Assembly (NCBI GenBank): GCA_007844125.1
Contig: CM017573.1
Coordinates: 5,919,441 to 5,983,440, forward strand
Length of the DNA stretch: 64,000 bases
Direction of reading: 5' to 3'
Source: Sinonovacula constricta
Lineage: Eukaryota > Mollusca > Bivalvia > Cardiida > Solecurtidae
Part shown: positions 47,720 through 58,481 of the stretch, piece after piece
Layout of the letters: the number at the start of each line of letters is the position of its first letter
Position numbering within the stretch: the stretch's first letter is position 1
The notes under the pieces: generated by a model
The model's database searches: none
Seen by the model: the letters and a program-made list of their open reading frames with translations, nothing else
What the model was told of the DNA's origin: nothing
Translations under genes and position numbers: made by a program

Positions 47720-48105
47720 GGTGATTGGGTTCAGTAAGGCTGTAATATTTAAAATGCGTTTATCTTAGTTTAATATATATGTTTTCATAATAATTCAGAA
47801 TTTAAAAAATGGCGTGGATGAAACTTCCGGTGGACGCTCGGTCCATATTAGTTATAAAATTGGACCGACAGAGATTTTGGTGGACTCGGGCCACGGTCCA
47901 CCTGGCTTTGTAAAAGATAGCGTTAGTTTAAAAGTTGTATCCAATAGTTTGCCTATATATCTTATATATGTCACAATATCTGACCTCTTTTTGGGGTATT
48001 TGTTCATGATTTCTGTAGAAAAACATTATACTTTGGTCTCTGCTTTGAAGATTGTCAACAGTATCTCAATTTTGGGGCTTTAAAACGCGTCAATCAACAC
48101 ATACA
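47720..48105. other. Right flank of the 70-bp array
   Basis: Contains CGGTCCATATTAGTTATAAA and TTGGACCG, an inverted GGTCCA/TGGACC pair at 47839-47867. A similar TGGACCTTCGGTCCA palindrome lies at the left flank (41098-41112). No gene was recognised. Confidence 0.4.
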
Positions 48106-48106
48106 A

Positions 48107-48538
48107 ATTTCATTCTTTTCAAATCTATAAATAAGAACTATTGGGATTTCGGCTAAAAATAGACATCGACGTCACAGCGGATGACGTTGATGAGCTGTCG
48201 CATACTTGTCTTAGTTTTAAATTACCTAACTGTGCAGATAGGAAATACATGTTTGTAATGACAATTGTGGCGTTATGATACACTTTTTTCAGACACGTGT
48301 AGGACATCAATAAAGTGGTCACGTGGTTTTCTTTGTTTAAAAATAGCTAACTTTGCAGCGTGACTCAGATAGGAAATACATGTTTGTAATGACGATTGTT
48401 GTATTATGGTACAAATTTTCAGACACGTGTAGGGCATCAATAAACAGCATTTTCGAGCATTTTGCGAGATCTTTTCAGGTAACAAGTAATTTTTTATTAA
48501 GGTGTTTAATGAAAATATTTTTGGTCCAAACTTGACAT
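48107..48538 (-). mobile_element. Family C copy with an internal duplication
   Basis: In minus orientation it carries TTTGGTCCAAA...-type start, CACGTGGTTTTC, CTAAAAATAG and GACGTCACAGCGGATGACG. The block AGATAGGAAATACATGTTTG occurs twice (48235 and 48366), so ~130 bp are duplicated. Confidence 0.75.
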
Positions 48539-48599
48539 TTAAATGATTGTTTATAGTACTTCCACAATTGTAAGACAACATCAGCTGTGAATTTAATCG

Positions 48600-49115
48600 C
48601 ATTAAATGTCCATTCTTTCCACTACTTTATTTATAAAATAAGTATGGTGTGGATTTCAGCTGAAGGTAGACTTTGACGTCAGATCCCACAGATATGAAAA
48701 ATCAATTTAGTTGTGCACAACGCAGGCTATTCATGCTTTTTTATTTGTAAATGAAACAAGAAATGTCTTTAAAAAGACAAACGGCGTCGGATTAAAAAAA
48801 AGAAAAAACAAGAAATTTCTTTTAAAAGGCTATGCGGCGTTTGTGAAGCATTAACTTACACATTTTTATCGTGTTTATGTTCCTATTGAATATAAATTTG
48901 TGAGAAGAATGGCATGAAAATGGTGTACATTTTTAAACTAGTCGCTCGCTCCATCTGCGCCTCATAATTCTCACGTAATAGGCACTTAAAGTTACAAAGT
49001 AGTTAGATCGTGCCGGAAGTGAACGGTCTGCTTTGCGGCATATGACAGAGATGATGTTTAAACAAATGTAGGATCAAGTGACATTTTATACACTATATAC
49101 AATAATACTGTAGGA
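48600..49115. other. Unique DNA with a small family C remnant
   Basis: 48615-48690 retains GACTTTGACGTCAGATC and Kolobok-like neighbouring words in minus sense. The words AAACAAGAAATGTCTTT and AAACAAGAAATTTCTTTT at 48765 and 48807 are a short direct repeat. The rest is unrecognised. Confidence 0.35.
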
Positions 49116-49484
49116 AATGGGGTACATTGGTAAACTGGAAATTATCTCCCTTGTTTGTTAATATCCGAGGTATTCCAAAGAGTAGGTAGGTCCTTTATTG
49201 TCGGAATTCTTGGACTTTATCGCCCGTTCTTTTGTAGATTTTGCAGTTACAAACGGTGAAATTTCTTTTGCACAAATATAAGCTTAAAATCCATTTAAAT
49301 ACTTATAGAGATTTGTTATTTAAAAAAGAAAATGGAAGTGTTTGTTGATGATGGTTAACTTGAAAGTCAAAGAAGTCAACATACACTACAAAAAGAACAA
49401 GCATAAAAACCGAGTAAAACAAATGAAAGGACCTACATGCAATAAGGGGTTATTCAGGGGAGACTATTCATTGATGTCACTCAT
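49116..49484 (+). mobile_element. Family A MITE, full length
   Basis: AATGGGGTACATTGGTAAA to GATGTCACTCATTG, with all internal blocks in order. It is uninterrupted at the site where the 17.9-kb copy holds a family B insertion. Confidence 0.8.
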
Positions 49485-49795
49485 TGATATAGACTTGTTT
49501 ATGACTTAAATACCTGTATAAATAACTATATATCGCCACCCCGAGGACGTTTATTAGAAACACTACGGTATATGATGCTATTAGGAATTTCTACCAATGG
49601 GAATCGCTCTGATATTCATTCAGGCTAGCCTTGAGTCAGCATTTGTAAGTAGGTCAAAAGTGAGGTTAGACAGCTACGCCAAAAAAAACAAAAAAACTAA
49701 TATATATATCTATATATGTGAGCGCCTTCACACAGGCTGGTCGTTTATCTGGTGTAATGTGTCATCACGTGACAGAAGGATGAGTCCTTGAGAAT

Positions 49796-50186
49796 CAATC
49801 GGAACTCCTCGGGTAATTCCGACCTCGGGACACTCATCCCTCGGATGTATCTGGTGCAATAATACTATGAAATCACGATCGTTTTGTTCGCCGGAAGTCG
49901 GAAGAAGAAAATGCCTAAGTAGTTCGCACAAAACATGAACAATTGCGTCGTTTGACAGCTGCGTGACCGCTGCGCTGGGTAAATTAACCTTGGATGATTT
50001 AAATTTGAAGCCGCCACAAATTGAAGTTTTACAAGCTTCTTACTATAGTGAGCTGTCATCAGAGCTGCTATCTTTGTTTTGACGCCTGTCACGAAAGAAG
50101 TCTCATTTAGAGAAATGGCCGAGGTAATCCGAATACCTACATACATCCGAGAGATGATTCGTGAATTATCCGAGGTGTTCCCATTG
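49796..50186 (-). mobile_element. Family B MITE, full length, perfect 9-bp TSD
   Basis: 391 bp from CAATCGGAACTCCTCGG to CCGAGGTGTTCCCATTG, reversed relative to the 18.3-kb copy. CTTGAGAAT flanks both sides (49787-49795, 50187-50195). Internal CGATCGTTTTGTTCGCCGG is conserved. The 93- and 76-codon frames here are MITE translations. Confidence 0.88.
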
Positions 50187-50623
50187 CTTGAGAATGCGCC
50201 ACAGGATTATGGGCCCGAACTACTTTCAAACCTTGGCGAAAATAAAATTTTCTCCACAAAGATGGTGATGCCAGTGTTTTCTATTAGATACTTAACATGC
50301 TATCTATAAACGTGATTTGTAATCATAATTTTATTATTTAAATCTTTTTTACTATACACGGAACTTTTTTTTTACAATGCGAAAGCACAAATTCCCCAAA
50401 TCTGATAGGTGTGAAGCGTCATGGTAACCCCTTAAGGAATTTAAAAAAGTTTCCAGATTTTCGGTTGTTATTCTATAAGAAAGATTTGGAAACGACTGAC
50501 TACGTGAACGTCATTTCGTTATTTGTTTAACTATTCCTATCGACAATTGATGAACTACTTTATACACAAACCACCATCTAGATCGCGTATAAATACAGCA
50601 TTCTCTGAAACGGGGTACGTGTT

Positions 50624-50985
50624 CAATCGGAAATCCTCGGGTAATTCCGTCCTCGGGACAATCATCCCTCGGATGTATCCGGTGCAATGATATTTCCTAA
50701 AATTACAATCGTTTTGTTAACCGGAAGTCGGAAGAAGAATATACATAAAATAAGTTCGCACAAAAGATAAACAATGTCATCGTTTGACAGCTGGGTGTCT
50801 GCTGCGGTGGGTAAATATTAAAATTGGATGATTTAAATTTGAAGTCTCCACAAATTGAATTTTTACAGGCATCGTACTGTAGCGTGCCATCTTTGTTTTG
50901 ACTTCTGTCACAAAAGTAGTCCCATTTAGGGAAATGGCCGAGGTGATCCGACTACCTACATACATCCGAGAGATGATTCGAGACC
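50624..50985 (-). mobile_element. Family B MITE, one end lost
   Basis: It starts CAATCGGAAATCCTCGG and carries the internal landmarks in the same order as the 49.8-kb copy, breaking off after CCGAGAGATGATTCGAG. Confidence 0.8.
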
Positions 50986-51054
50986 AGTACATCATATGTC
51001 CACTACACTGAACGTAGAGTTGTAAAGTTTACGAATATTCGGTCTTTTTAACTC

Positions 51055-51128
51055 AAACAACAACAACAGAAACAACAACAAACAAACACAACAACAACAA
51101 CAACGATAACAACAACAACAAAACAACA
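51055..51128. repeat. CAA/ACA microsatellite
   Basis: Runs of CAACAA and AACAACA with few interruptions. Confidence 0.85.
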
Positions 51129-51129
51129 C

Positions 51130-51598
51130 TAACTATTTACGACGGTGTATCTACACCGGTTTTCATGTCTCACAATGGGACTTCTTTTTTTATCGAAGCA
51201 GTGAATATGTCAATGCTCGCCGCGCATTTATCTGCCGTATATGGAATGAAACGTGAAATGAGTCGGAACAAGCATGTCAGGCAATGTGTAGCAAGTACAA
51301 TGAAAACGCAATCCACACAATGCAATAGACGGAAGCCAACAATCGCACTTGAAGACTTGTTTCGATAAATATAAGAATGTTTGATGACTTAGAAAATTAA
51401 GTTGCTTTTGAACTTGCAGTCCGGTTATACAACGGAAATCAATCGTTTTCTTTTACCACAATGGAGTGTATTGGGGAACACATGAAAAAAAAGAGAAGAA
51501 ATTCTCGATCAGCGCCATGATGCCATGCTGTGATCAACACTAACCGTATTTTTTTTCTTTTCTTTTCTTCCGCTTGATTTTATTTGTGTTTTAGCTGT
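51130..51598. other. Unique DNA with a 67-codon open frame of unknown status
   Basis: A frame starting at ATG 51165 and ending at 51368 is rich in K, R, M and S. It has no recognised domain, no splice context and only average length for chance. It was not called as a gene. Confidence 0.3.
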
Positions 51599-51599
51599 T

Positions 51600-52157
51600 T
51601 TAAAGGCTGTATCCGACAATTTGGACCAAAAATATGTTTTTCTCATATAACCAAATAAGTTATTATTACCTGAAAAGTTATTGCAAAATGCTGCTCATTG
51701 ATGCCCTAGATCAGTGTGAACAGAGAAACATAAATCCCCATTCCTCATTGCAAACAGGTATTTCCTATATGAGCCACGCTGCAGAGATAGGTATTCTTAG
51801 CTAAGAAAATCACGTGACAACTCACTTTTGAGTTTACGTTATATTATCATCCGGGTAATCAGAGACGTAGATAACACAGAGATGTTGTTGTTATACGTCT
51901 CTGGGGTAATCTGCTCTGACGTCGGTATCTATTTTTAGCAGAGACGACTATCGTGTTTATTTATAGTTTGGATTGATGGAACTTTTGAAGTTTTTTTTTT
52001 ATCGCGATTTGCACTGTCTAACAATGTAGACAGTGTTCAAAACCATCTTTGCTTCTACTTATAAGTATGAGTTTATGCAGAAAGTATGTCCTAATTTCCC
52101 AAAGCATTGACATGGTGTTGATACATGAATGTGATATAGGCAAACTGCCGGTTACTA
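51600..52157 (+). mobile_element. Family C element, nearly complete, with 44-bp palindromic insertion
   Basis: TTAAAGGCTGTATCCGACA at the left; GATATAGGCAAACTGCCGG at the right. CACGTGACAAC, CTGACGTCGG and CTATTTTTAGCAG are present. A 44-bp palindrome (51860-51903) interrupts the segment that reads GGGTAATCCGC in other copies. Confidence 0.82.
51860..51903. mobile_element. 44-bp palindromic micro-insertion with 7-bp TSD
   Basis: It begins CAGAGACGTA and ends TACGTCTCTG, with a second inverted block ATAACA/TGTTGTTAT just inside. GGGTAAT is present on both sides (51853-51859 and 51904-51910). Comparison with empty family C copies shows the insertion is exact. Confidence 0.75.
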
Positions 52158-52447
52158 AAGGTGGTGTTTGGACCAGTTTGGACCAAAAATATTTTCATTA
52201 TACAGCTTAGTAAACCATTGCTATATGAACAGATCTCGTAAAACGCTGTTCAGTGATGTTCTACACCTGTCGGAAAAGTGAACCATTACGCCACAATCGT
52301 CATTACAAACATGTATTTACTATCTCAGTCACGCTGCACAGTTAGCTATTTTAAACCAAGAAAACCACGTGACCACTAATGTTTTAGTTCACCTACGTCA
52401 TCCGCTGTGACGTCGTTGTCTATTTTTAGCAGGAATCCAAATCGTTC
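52157..52447 (+). mobile_element. Family C copy (partial), adjoining a family A MITE
   Basis: It starts AAAGGTGGTGTTTGGACC directly after the previous copy and keeps CCACGTGACC, CATCCGCTGTGACGTCG and CTATTTTTAGCAGG. It stops at AATCGTTCT, where the family A element begins. Confidence 0.75.
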
Positions 52448-52829
52448 TAATGGGGTACATTGCTGAAATGGAAATTGTCTCCCTTGTTAGATAATATCCG
52501 AGGTATTCCAAACAGTAGGTAGGTCCTTTTAGTTGAAATTATTGGACTTTATCGCCTGTTCTTTTGTAGACATTGCAATAACAAACATTGAAATTTCTTT
52601 TTTTGCATAAATATAAGCTTCAAATCCATTTACATACTTGTAGAGATTTGTTATTTAAAACAGAAAATGGAAATGTTTGTTGATGATTGGTAACCTGGGT
52701 ATCACAAGAAAGGCAGATAAGTCAACATACATTCCAAACAGCACAAGGATAAAAACCGAGTAAAAAATGAAAGGACCTACTTGCATTGCGGGATTATTCA
52801 GGGGAGACTTTTCACTAATGTCTCCCATT
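52448..52829 (+). mobile_element. Family A MITE, full length
   Basis: AATGGGGTACATTGCTGAA to TGTCTCCCATTG with the usual internal order. It appears inserted into, or joined to, the family C copy on its left. Confidence 0.78.
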
Positions 52830-53038
52830 GACTGATACTGTTACATATATAAGATGTAGACAAACTGTCTTCTGATAAAAAAAAGATTACAGCCGCGGAT
52901 TCATACCAGTTCACGACGTTTCACGTAAAACTGTCAAAATTCCTGAAGCTAATTTTTCAAAGGCCCCAAATAATTAGTTTCAGGCTCTGACCACAACCAC
53001 TGCTAAGCATATTAGCTAGGCAATGTCATTTGAAGAGT

Positions 53039-53077
<39 letters not shown>
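53039..53077. repeat. Poly-T tract (about 38 bases)
   Basis: An almost pure T run; in minus sense a poly-A that may be the tail of an old retroposon. The flanking sequence was not recognised. Confidence 0.9.
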
Positions 53078-53081
<4 letters not shown>

Positions 53082-53289
53082 GAAACATTTAGCTACATGA
53101 TTCCTTGCTATAACTGTGAATATGTCAAATTTAGGGTCTGGATACGCCCCTGGATTATTTTTTATTGATGACGAAAATAATGGTTTCAGATTTAATGATA
53201 GAATTTTAACAAAAATATTTTTTCTAATCAATGTTAGTCAAGTACAATTATTGAAAATCCTGGGAAAGGAGAATAACTTGTTTTTCGAT

Positions 53290-53750
53290 TCCAAAATATA
53301 ATTTTATTTGAACATAATGATAGTGTTAGATAATGTAATTAATAATGTAATTTTTAAATAGACGAGTTAGGCTAAAAATAAAGTTTGTTTGGAATTCCCC
53401 GCCTCCACATTCGATGTATTGTTGCTGCAATTGTTGCTTTCTAAAATGCAATAAAAAGGAAAAAGTAAAGATATAGATAGTATTCGAAAATTATGTTGAA
53501 ATTTCTTTGGAAAAAAAATCATTTTAGCTTTAAAGCAATTTTAAACGATATTAAATTTGATATATTTGGTTATTTAATCAATGTTTACGAACATTTTAAA
53601 AATAAAAATAAACGTCCTTTTTAGCGCACGAAACATTAAGGAAACTGGCCTGCTAAATATGTTATATAATGCCTATTTTGCCGACCTAAGGCACTGTGGT
53701 ACTGCCCAGAGTCCGTTTAATGTGCTGTTATTTTATCAATAAAATATTCG
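53290..53750. other. AT-rich unique DNA upstream of the promoter-like segment
   Basis: No gene or repeat was recognised. Confidence 0.4.
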
Positions 53751-54113
53751 CGGCCCTGATGTCCGGCAACTTTCGTCGCGCATCTTCTCGCTGGATGTAA
53801 GATGGCAGTCGAATTCTCGTTTTTCCACGTGTTGCATGGCATCTCTGGGCATTTACCGCCATTTTACCTGTATTTGGGAGACGGTTAACCTACGTCACGG
53901 TTAGATAGCGACATAGTTCAGTACACACACTGGCGAAACAGGTGCGCGGACGCAGTGCGCATGCGCTGATTTAATTGATAGATCGCCATCTTGTAAGTTT
54001 GAATAAGCAAGCTAAACTTTCGAACTGAGCTGAAATATCTAAGACAAGAGTTTTTCGACATTCAGTGCTCAACGAAAACAAAGGCATATGGTTAACGAAG
54101 GCGTTTGCTTTCG
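53750..54113 (+). promoter_or_regulatory. Candidate TATA-less (housekeeping-type) promoter with first exon
   Basis: Motifs in order: AAGATGGCAG (53799-53808, YY1-like), CACGTG E-box (53826-53831), CCGCCATTTT (53857-53866, YY1-like), a 12-bp NRF1-type TGCGCATGCGCT (53956-53967) and GCCATCTTG (53985-53993, YY1). NRF1 and YY1 sites typically sit within ~100 bp of the start site of broadly expressed genes. The first downstream ATG is at 54088, and 26 bases later GTAAGTA begins at 54114, a consensus donor. No TATA box was seen. Transcription might also run to the left, since YY1 sites can be read on the minus strand. Confidence 0.5.
54088..54113 (+). CDS. Putative eight-codon first coding exon
   Basis: ATG at 54088 opens MVNEGVCF, then two bases before the donor GTAAGTA at 54114. 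It is the first ATG after the presumed start site near 53990. The product is unknown because the next exon was not identified. The exon may equally be wholly untranslated. Confidence 0.25.
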
Positions 54114-54119
54114 GTAAGT

Positions 54120-54760
54120 ATAAATTGTTGTTGCTTTTGCGTGTTCCTTCAACGTGCATCGTCGTGTAGTTATCGACCGTTGAGTCTTTGTTTAGAAACC
54201 TCTGACCTGGATATTTTATTTCCCAGCAAGCCAGTCTCGCCGGTTTGAAAAATTATTAATACGGCTGATTGTATATCATCCCTATAGCACCAAGTTAATA
54301 TATATTATTTATATACTGTTCTTTTTACCTTATCTGTTGAAAAAATAAAGAAATGTAAAGAAAAAGAAAACGATTGAACAGAGTGGACAAACCCCACCCA
54401 TTAGAGCTTCAAATCCTCAAGGCTCAAATGTTTCCGTTCTGAGTCACTGTGACCTGCATGTGTCAATTCAATCAGTGACAAAAGTGTGTGCATTCCATTT
54501 CGTTTTTATTAAATAGTGTGCTAATATAAGCACCATTTACTACTTCGTACATTAGCTTGAAATCAACAAATTCAAATTAACTGAAAAATGTATCCAGTAA
54601 AAATTATATGCTCCTATAATGATGAAAAAAATGTGCTTTGTTTTATATTGGTGTCCAAAACAGCAATCATACTATATATTGTTGTGCTTTTTACATTTAA
54701 TGATTTCATTTTAGTCGGTGAATTTTAGCATTTTAATCTTTGGCCGATGTATTTCGGAAC
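54120..54760. other. Putative intron, unique AT-rich DNA
   Basis: Nothing was recognised. A short ARE-like AATAAAG word at 54344 has no supporting context. Confidence 0.35.
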
Positions 54761-54761
54761 A

Positions 54762-54982
54762 GGGCCCCAGTGGTTGAGTGGTATAGACCCTGCAATAACA
54801 AACTGAAGTTCTTACTTTTGCATAAATATAAGCTTATAATTAATTTCAATACTTAGAGATATGTTATTTGAGAAAGAAAATGGACAAAGAGCACAAGCAT
54901 AAAACTGAGTAAAACAAAAGAAAGGACCTACTTGGATTTAGACATTATTCAGGGGTGACTATTAATTAATGTCTCTCATTGA
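54762..54982 (+). mobile_element. Family A MITE 3' half joined to a tRNA-like word
   Basis: GGCCCCAGTGGTTGAGTGG resembles the start of a tRNA-like SINE head. At 54791 it passes directly into the internal part of family A (AATAACAAACTGAAG through GTCTCTCATTG). It is either a deletion fusion or coincidence. Confidence 0.55.
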
Positions 54983-55136
54983 TAGTTTGATAGCTAATGA
55001 TTCTCTTTTATTCGACCTATCAGATTTCTTCTGCTGAGTAACATTCAACTTGCCACAAGCGCATTCAGCCACAGTTATAAGGGTAATAATGTTTATATGT
55101 GGCCTATCAACTTCATTATAGATGGATTGGATTTGA

Positions 55137-55413
55137 CCGACCGCAATAGCTCGATAGAGTTTTGGCTTGCTGATCGAGAGGTCACGGATTAAAACCACGA
55201 CCGGGTCAAACCAAAGACTTTAAAGTTGGAAGTAGTGGCTTTCTGCCTAACTCTAAAGGGCTAAGGGGACAGCATTACGCCTGACTCGTCAGTGTCTGTG
55301 TAATGGACAGGCTGGGTTCGGTACCTGGGCACCTTATAAGTGCCCCTGTGCTATAATAATAGAAAAGTCGCTGAACAGTGTCGGCAAAAATGCCTGCAAA
55401 TCCCATCCCTTTA
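55137..55413 (+). mobile_element. S1 SINE, older copy
   Basis: GACCGCAATAGCTCGATAGAG and the B-box remnant GGATTAAAACC are mutated. The body and tail (CAAAGACTTTAAAGTTGG, GTGCCCCTGTGCTATAATA, GGCAAAAATGCC) align throughout. Confidence 0.85.
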
Positions 55414-55857
55414 GCTGGATTGGCTTATTTTGTGGTCTAATGGACATTTTGTTGTCATTTTAACCACTGTCCGCAGGTTCACTGGCTGGTTTGACTTGTT
55501 TAGCCATATTGTTTGAGGCCGCACAATTGAAACCGAACTAGATTTAACAGCACCCATTGATCATGTGGCTTCTTTGTTTATATTGGACAACTCCAAAAAA
55601 TTTAGTGATTCCATTTTCACATGATTTTTTGTTATTTGATGCTTTTGATTTGAAAGTGTATTTTATGATTCTCTCGACACTTAGTAACATTTTCAGGTCC
55701 TGAATTTGGATGTCCTCTGTATCAATAAAATGGTTCAGCAAAAAAATTCGTCATGGTGGGGAAAAAAAAAGCAATCATTTGGGTGTATGATTCGTGATAT
55801 CTAAGCGTACTATTTGTTGTTTTTTCTTGCCCACCATACTCATAGCCATGGGGGAGG

Positions 55858-56000
55858 TACCAGTGGTCGATCAGTTGGAGTCACCAACTTGTAACTACTC
55901 ACCCTCTCACCACATGGGATTGAGTCTGGTCGGCGCAAGATGTTGGGGCAGATTTTCCGGCTAACCTGCGTTCTGTCAGTGGTTCTGTTGAGACACACTT
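55858..56000 (+). mobile_element. S3 SINE, old fragment
   Basis: CAGTTGGAGTCACCAACTTG, CCTCTCACCACATGGGATTG and GAGTCTGGTCGGCGCA follow the order of the S3 head at 8172. The body ends at GGTTCTGTTGAGACACA. Confidence 0.6.
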
Positions 56001-56408
56001 ATCATAAAACTGCTTGAATTATGGATGTTATTTTTTGACAGCTAAATGTGTCAGATTTTAGGCCAGAACTTCAAAGCAGTTTGCCAATCTGACCCGTCCC
56101 TTCTGAAAATAGTGGGCCAGTTTTAGAATCAGTGGGTCTTTTAGGAACGGACATCGGGAAAAACGAGATTTCGGATCACCCTAGCACTTTATTTATATAC
56201 CACACCATGAAACGTGAAGCATCAATTAATTATTAATTATGATCAAGAGAGTTGTCGTTTGTATCTGAAGTCGCTAGTGCATGTTAAGTCGCGCCGTCTT
56301 TCGGTCAACAGGTAACTTCGAGTCAGTCTATTTTTTGTAGAAACTAGTTTGTGTACAAGCTATGCTTAGAGTTATGATTATTATGATTACATATTTCTTA
56401 CATTCTAC

Positions 56409-56650
56409 TTATTCTTTACTTTTATTAGCGTGCACCAAAAGGACCAGTTCGGTTATAAAATTTGTGCCAGCTCTTAAGAATGCTGCACCAATCACGTAAA
56501 GGGCTCTAGCATAAACATTGTGAAGATATTGTGGATTAGAATCCATGACTTGAGCAATTTTTTCTTGTGAATACTGGTCCATGACTATAAATAGGGTAGG
56601 GGCATTTGATGGAGGCAGCCGTTTAGATACAACCTTAAATTTGCTGCAGC
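56409..56650 (-). pseudogene. Orphan coding-like segment, possible last exon or gene fragment, cut by a MITE
   Basis: On the minus strand about 72 codons run without a stop from KRLPPSNAPTLFIVMDQYSQ through DSNPQYLHNVYARALYV and IGAAFLRAGTNFITELVLLV to HANKSKE and TAA at 56411-56409. Amino-acid composition is balanced and codon use is varied, unlike the low-complexity frames elsewhere. The right side is bounded at 56651 by a family A element, which removes any upstream part, so either an acceptor lies at TGCTGCAG or the fragment is dead. No family was recognised. The IGAAFLRAG..FITELVLLV stretch could be a membrane helix. Confidence 0.35.
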
Positions 56651-57037
56651 AATGGGTTGTACATTGGTGAAATGGAAATTGTCTCCCTTGGTAGTTAATA
56701 TCCAAGGTATTCCAAACAGTAGGTAGGTCCTTGTAGTTGAAATTCTTGGACTTAGTCGCCTGTTCTTTTGTGGATATTGCAATTACAAACAGTGAAATTT
56801 CTTACTTTTGCATAAATATAATCTTAAAATAAATTTGAATACTTATAATTGAAAGATTTGTTATTTACAAAAGAAAATGGTAGTGTTTGTTGATGATGGT
56901 TAACCTGGGTATCACAAGAAAGGCAGAAAGGTCAACATACACTCCCTAGAGAACAAGCATAAAAACCGAGTAACACAAATGAAAGGACCTACTTGCATTT
57001 AGGGATTATTTAGGGGAGACTATTAATGTCTCTCATT
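56651..57037 (+). mobile_element. Family A MITE, near full length
   Basis: AATGGGTTGTACATTGGTGA to TGTCTCTCATT, all blocks present. It abuts the orphan coding-like segment on its left. Confidence 0.8.
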
Positions 57038-57130
57038 CAAATTTACTACAACTTAAGGAGCTTTTCAAGATGTGTACAGTAAAAGAAATATTTTTTAGTT
57101 TACAGCGCAACAACACTAATAGGTCACACT

Positions 57131-58412
57131 GCTGGGGCTAGTTCAATTTGGAATTAGAATTGAATTGGAATTCGACAAAAATTGCTAGAATTGGAATTGG
57201 AGTTGAAAATTTTTAAGAGACTGGAATTGGAATTGAAATTCACATATTTGTCGTGTGGAATTTGCCAATTCCATTTTTGTGTGAATCCATAGCTGAATCT
57301 TCGGAGGATTTCAGAGCACTCTTAGCTTGTGATCCAGAGCATTGGAGTGATATTTTTTCATTTGAAAAGTATGAGATAAAAAAGTGCACATATTTGAAAA
57401 CAATGAGATTTTTTAAAAATTAATGAGTTTTTTTAGTTATCTTTGACAAAGGTTTTATTTTTGCACATAAAAACAAATAACAATGTACTTTCATTGTACA
57501 AAAAGATTATATATTCATATAAATCAAAATTAACCAAGACTAGACAAGAGAGTCATTATGTAACAGTAACTGGTTATAACATCACTGAGCAAAACCATTT
57601 TAAACGAAAGAACTTCAAACTGGCGTCAATGGAACACTTAAAAACATTGCCTTAGAACATTTAAGTAACTGTCACAGAAAGTTCAAAGCTTTTCATAAAC
57701 TAACTCTGTGATAGTTTTGCTGGTCGAATCCTGTCCAAAAACGGTGATAAAGTCGCTGATCAGACGACGAACAAAGTTTCTTTTTAGGTGGTATGACATA
57801 AGCGTCTCAAAAATGAAAGCGGAAACGATTGGAGATCGATCTGGTTACCGGCAGCATATTGTACGGCTAAATTAAACGGGAAACAAGTGCGCGTGATGTA
57901 AGGGGTGTTCCAATTTTTACCTCGTAGTCATTGCTCAAAGACGATGTATTATGGATATGAAATTTTTCGGACGTTATATTACTAGTTTATTGATTGCATT
58001 TTTTTTAAGCGAAGATAAATTAAAATCGTGTGTTTTTCTTGAAAAATAATGCACTAAAATCTCAAATTGCACACCAAAAATATCACTGGCATTGTGCACA
58101 TTACTGATGTTGTATGCAATTGTTGTAATATGTAGTAATTTACTTGTAAATGTCACACTGTGTAATAAGCAACTGAAAACATGATCTTCAAGTCTCATGA
58201 TCTTTTGATACATATAAAAATAATATCCAATATTTAGATAAACGTAACCTGGATGAATGCTTAAAAATCTGTAGTCAGAATTGGAATTGAGTTTTAAATG
58301 AATTGGAATTGAATTAGAATTCAACTATTCAGTCCGTACCAGAATTGGAATTGAGACTTTCAATGGGGGTGGAATTAGAATTGAAATTTGAAAATCGGAA
58401 TTGACCCAGCCC
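57131..58412. mobile_element. Candidate DNA transposon with GGAATT subterminal repeats
   Basis: The left end GCTGGGGCTAGTTCAATT is partly inverted by the right end AATTGACCCAGCCC. Both sides carry clusters of GAATTGGAATT words (57140-57240 and 58265-58400), facing each other. Subterminal short repeats and such termini are common in hAT elements. The ~1.0-kb centre has no recognisable transposase and no TSD was found. Confidence 0.5.
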
Positions 58413-58481
58413 TTGTTCTAAATACTGTAAGGATTAAATTTGATAAGTGTATAATTAGAGTAAAAATACTTTGTTTTTCTT

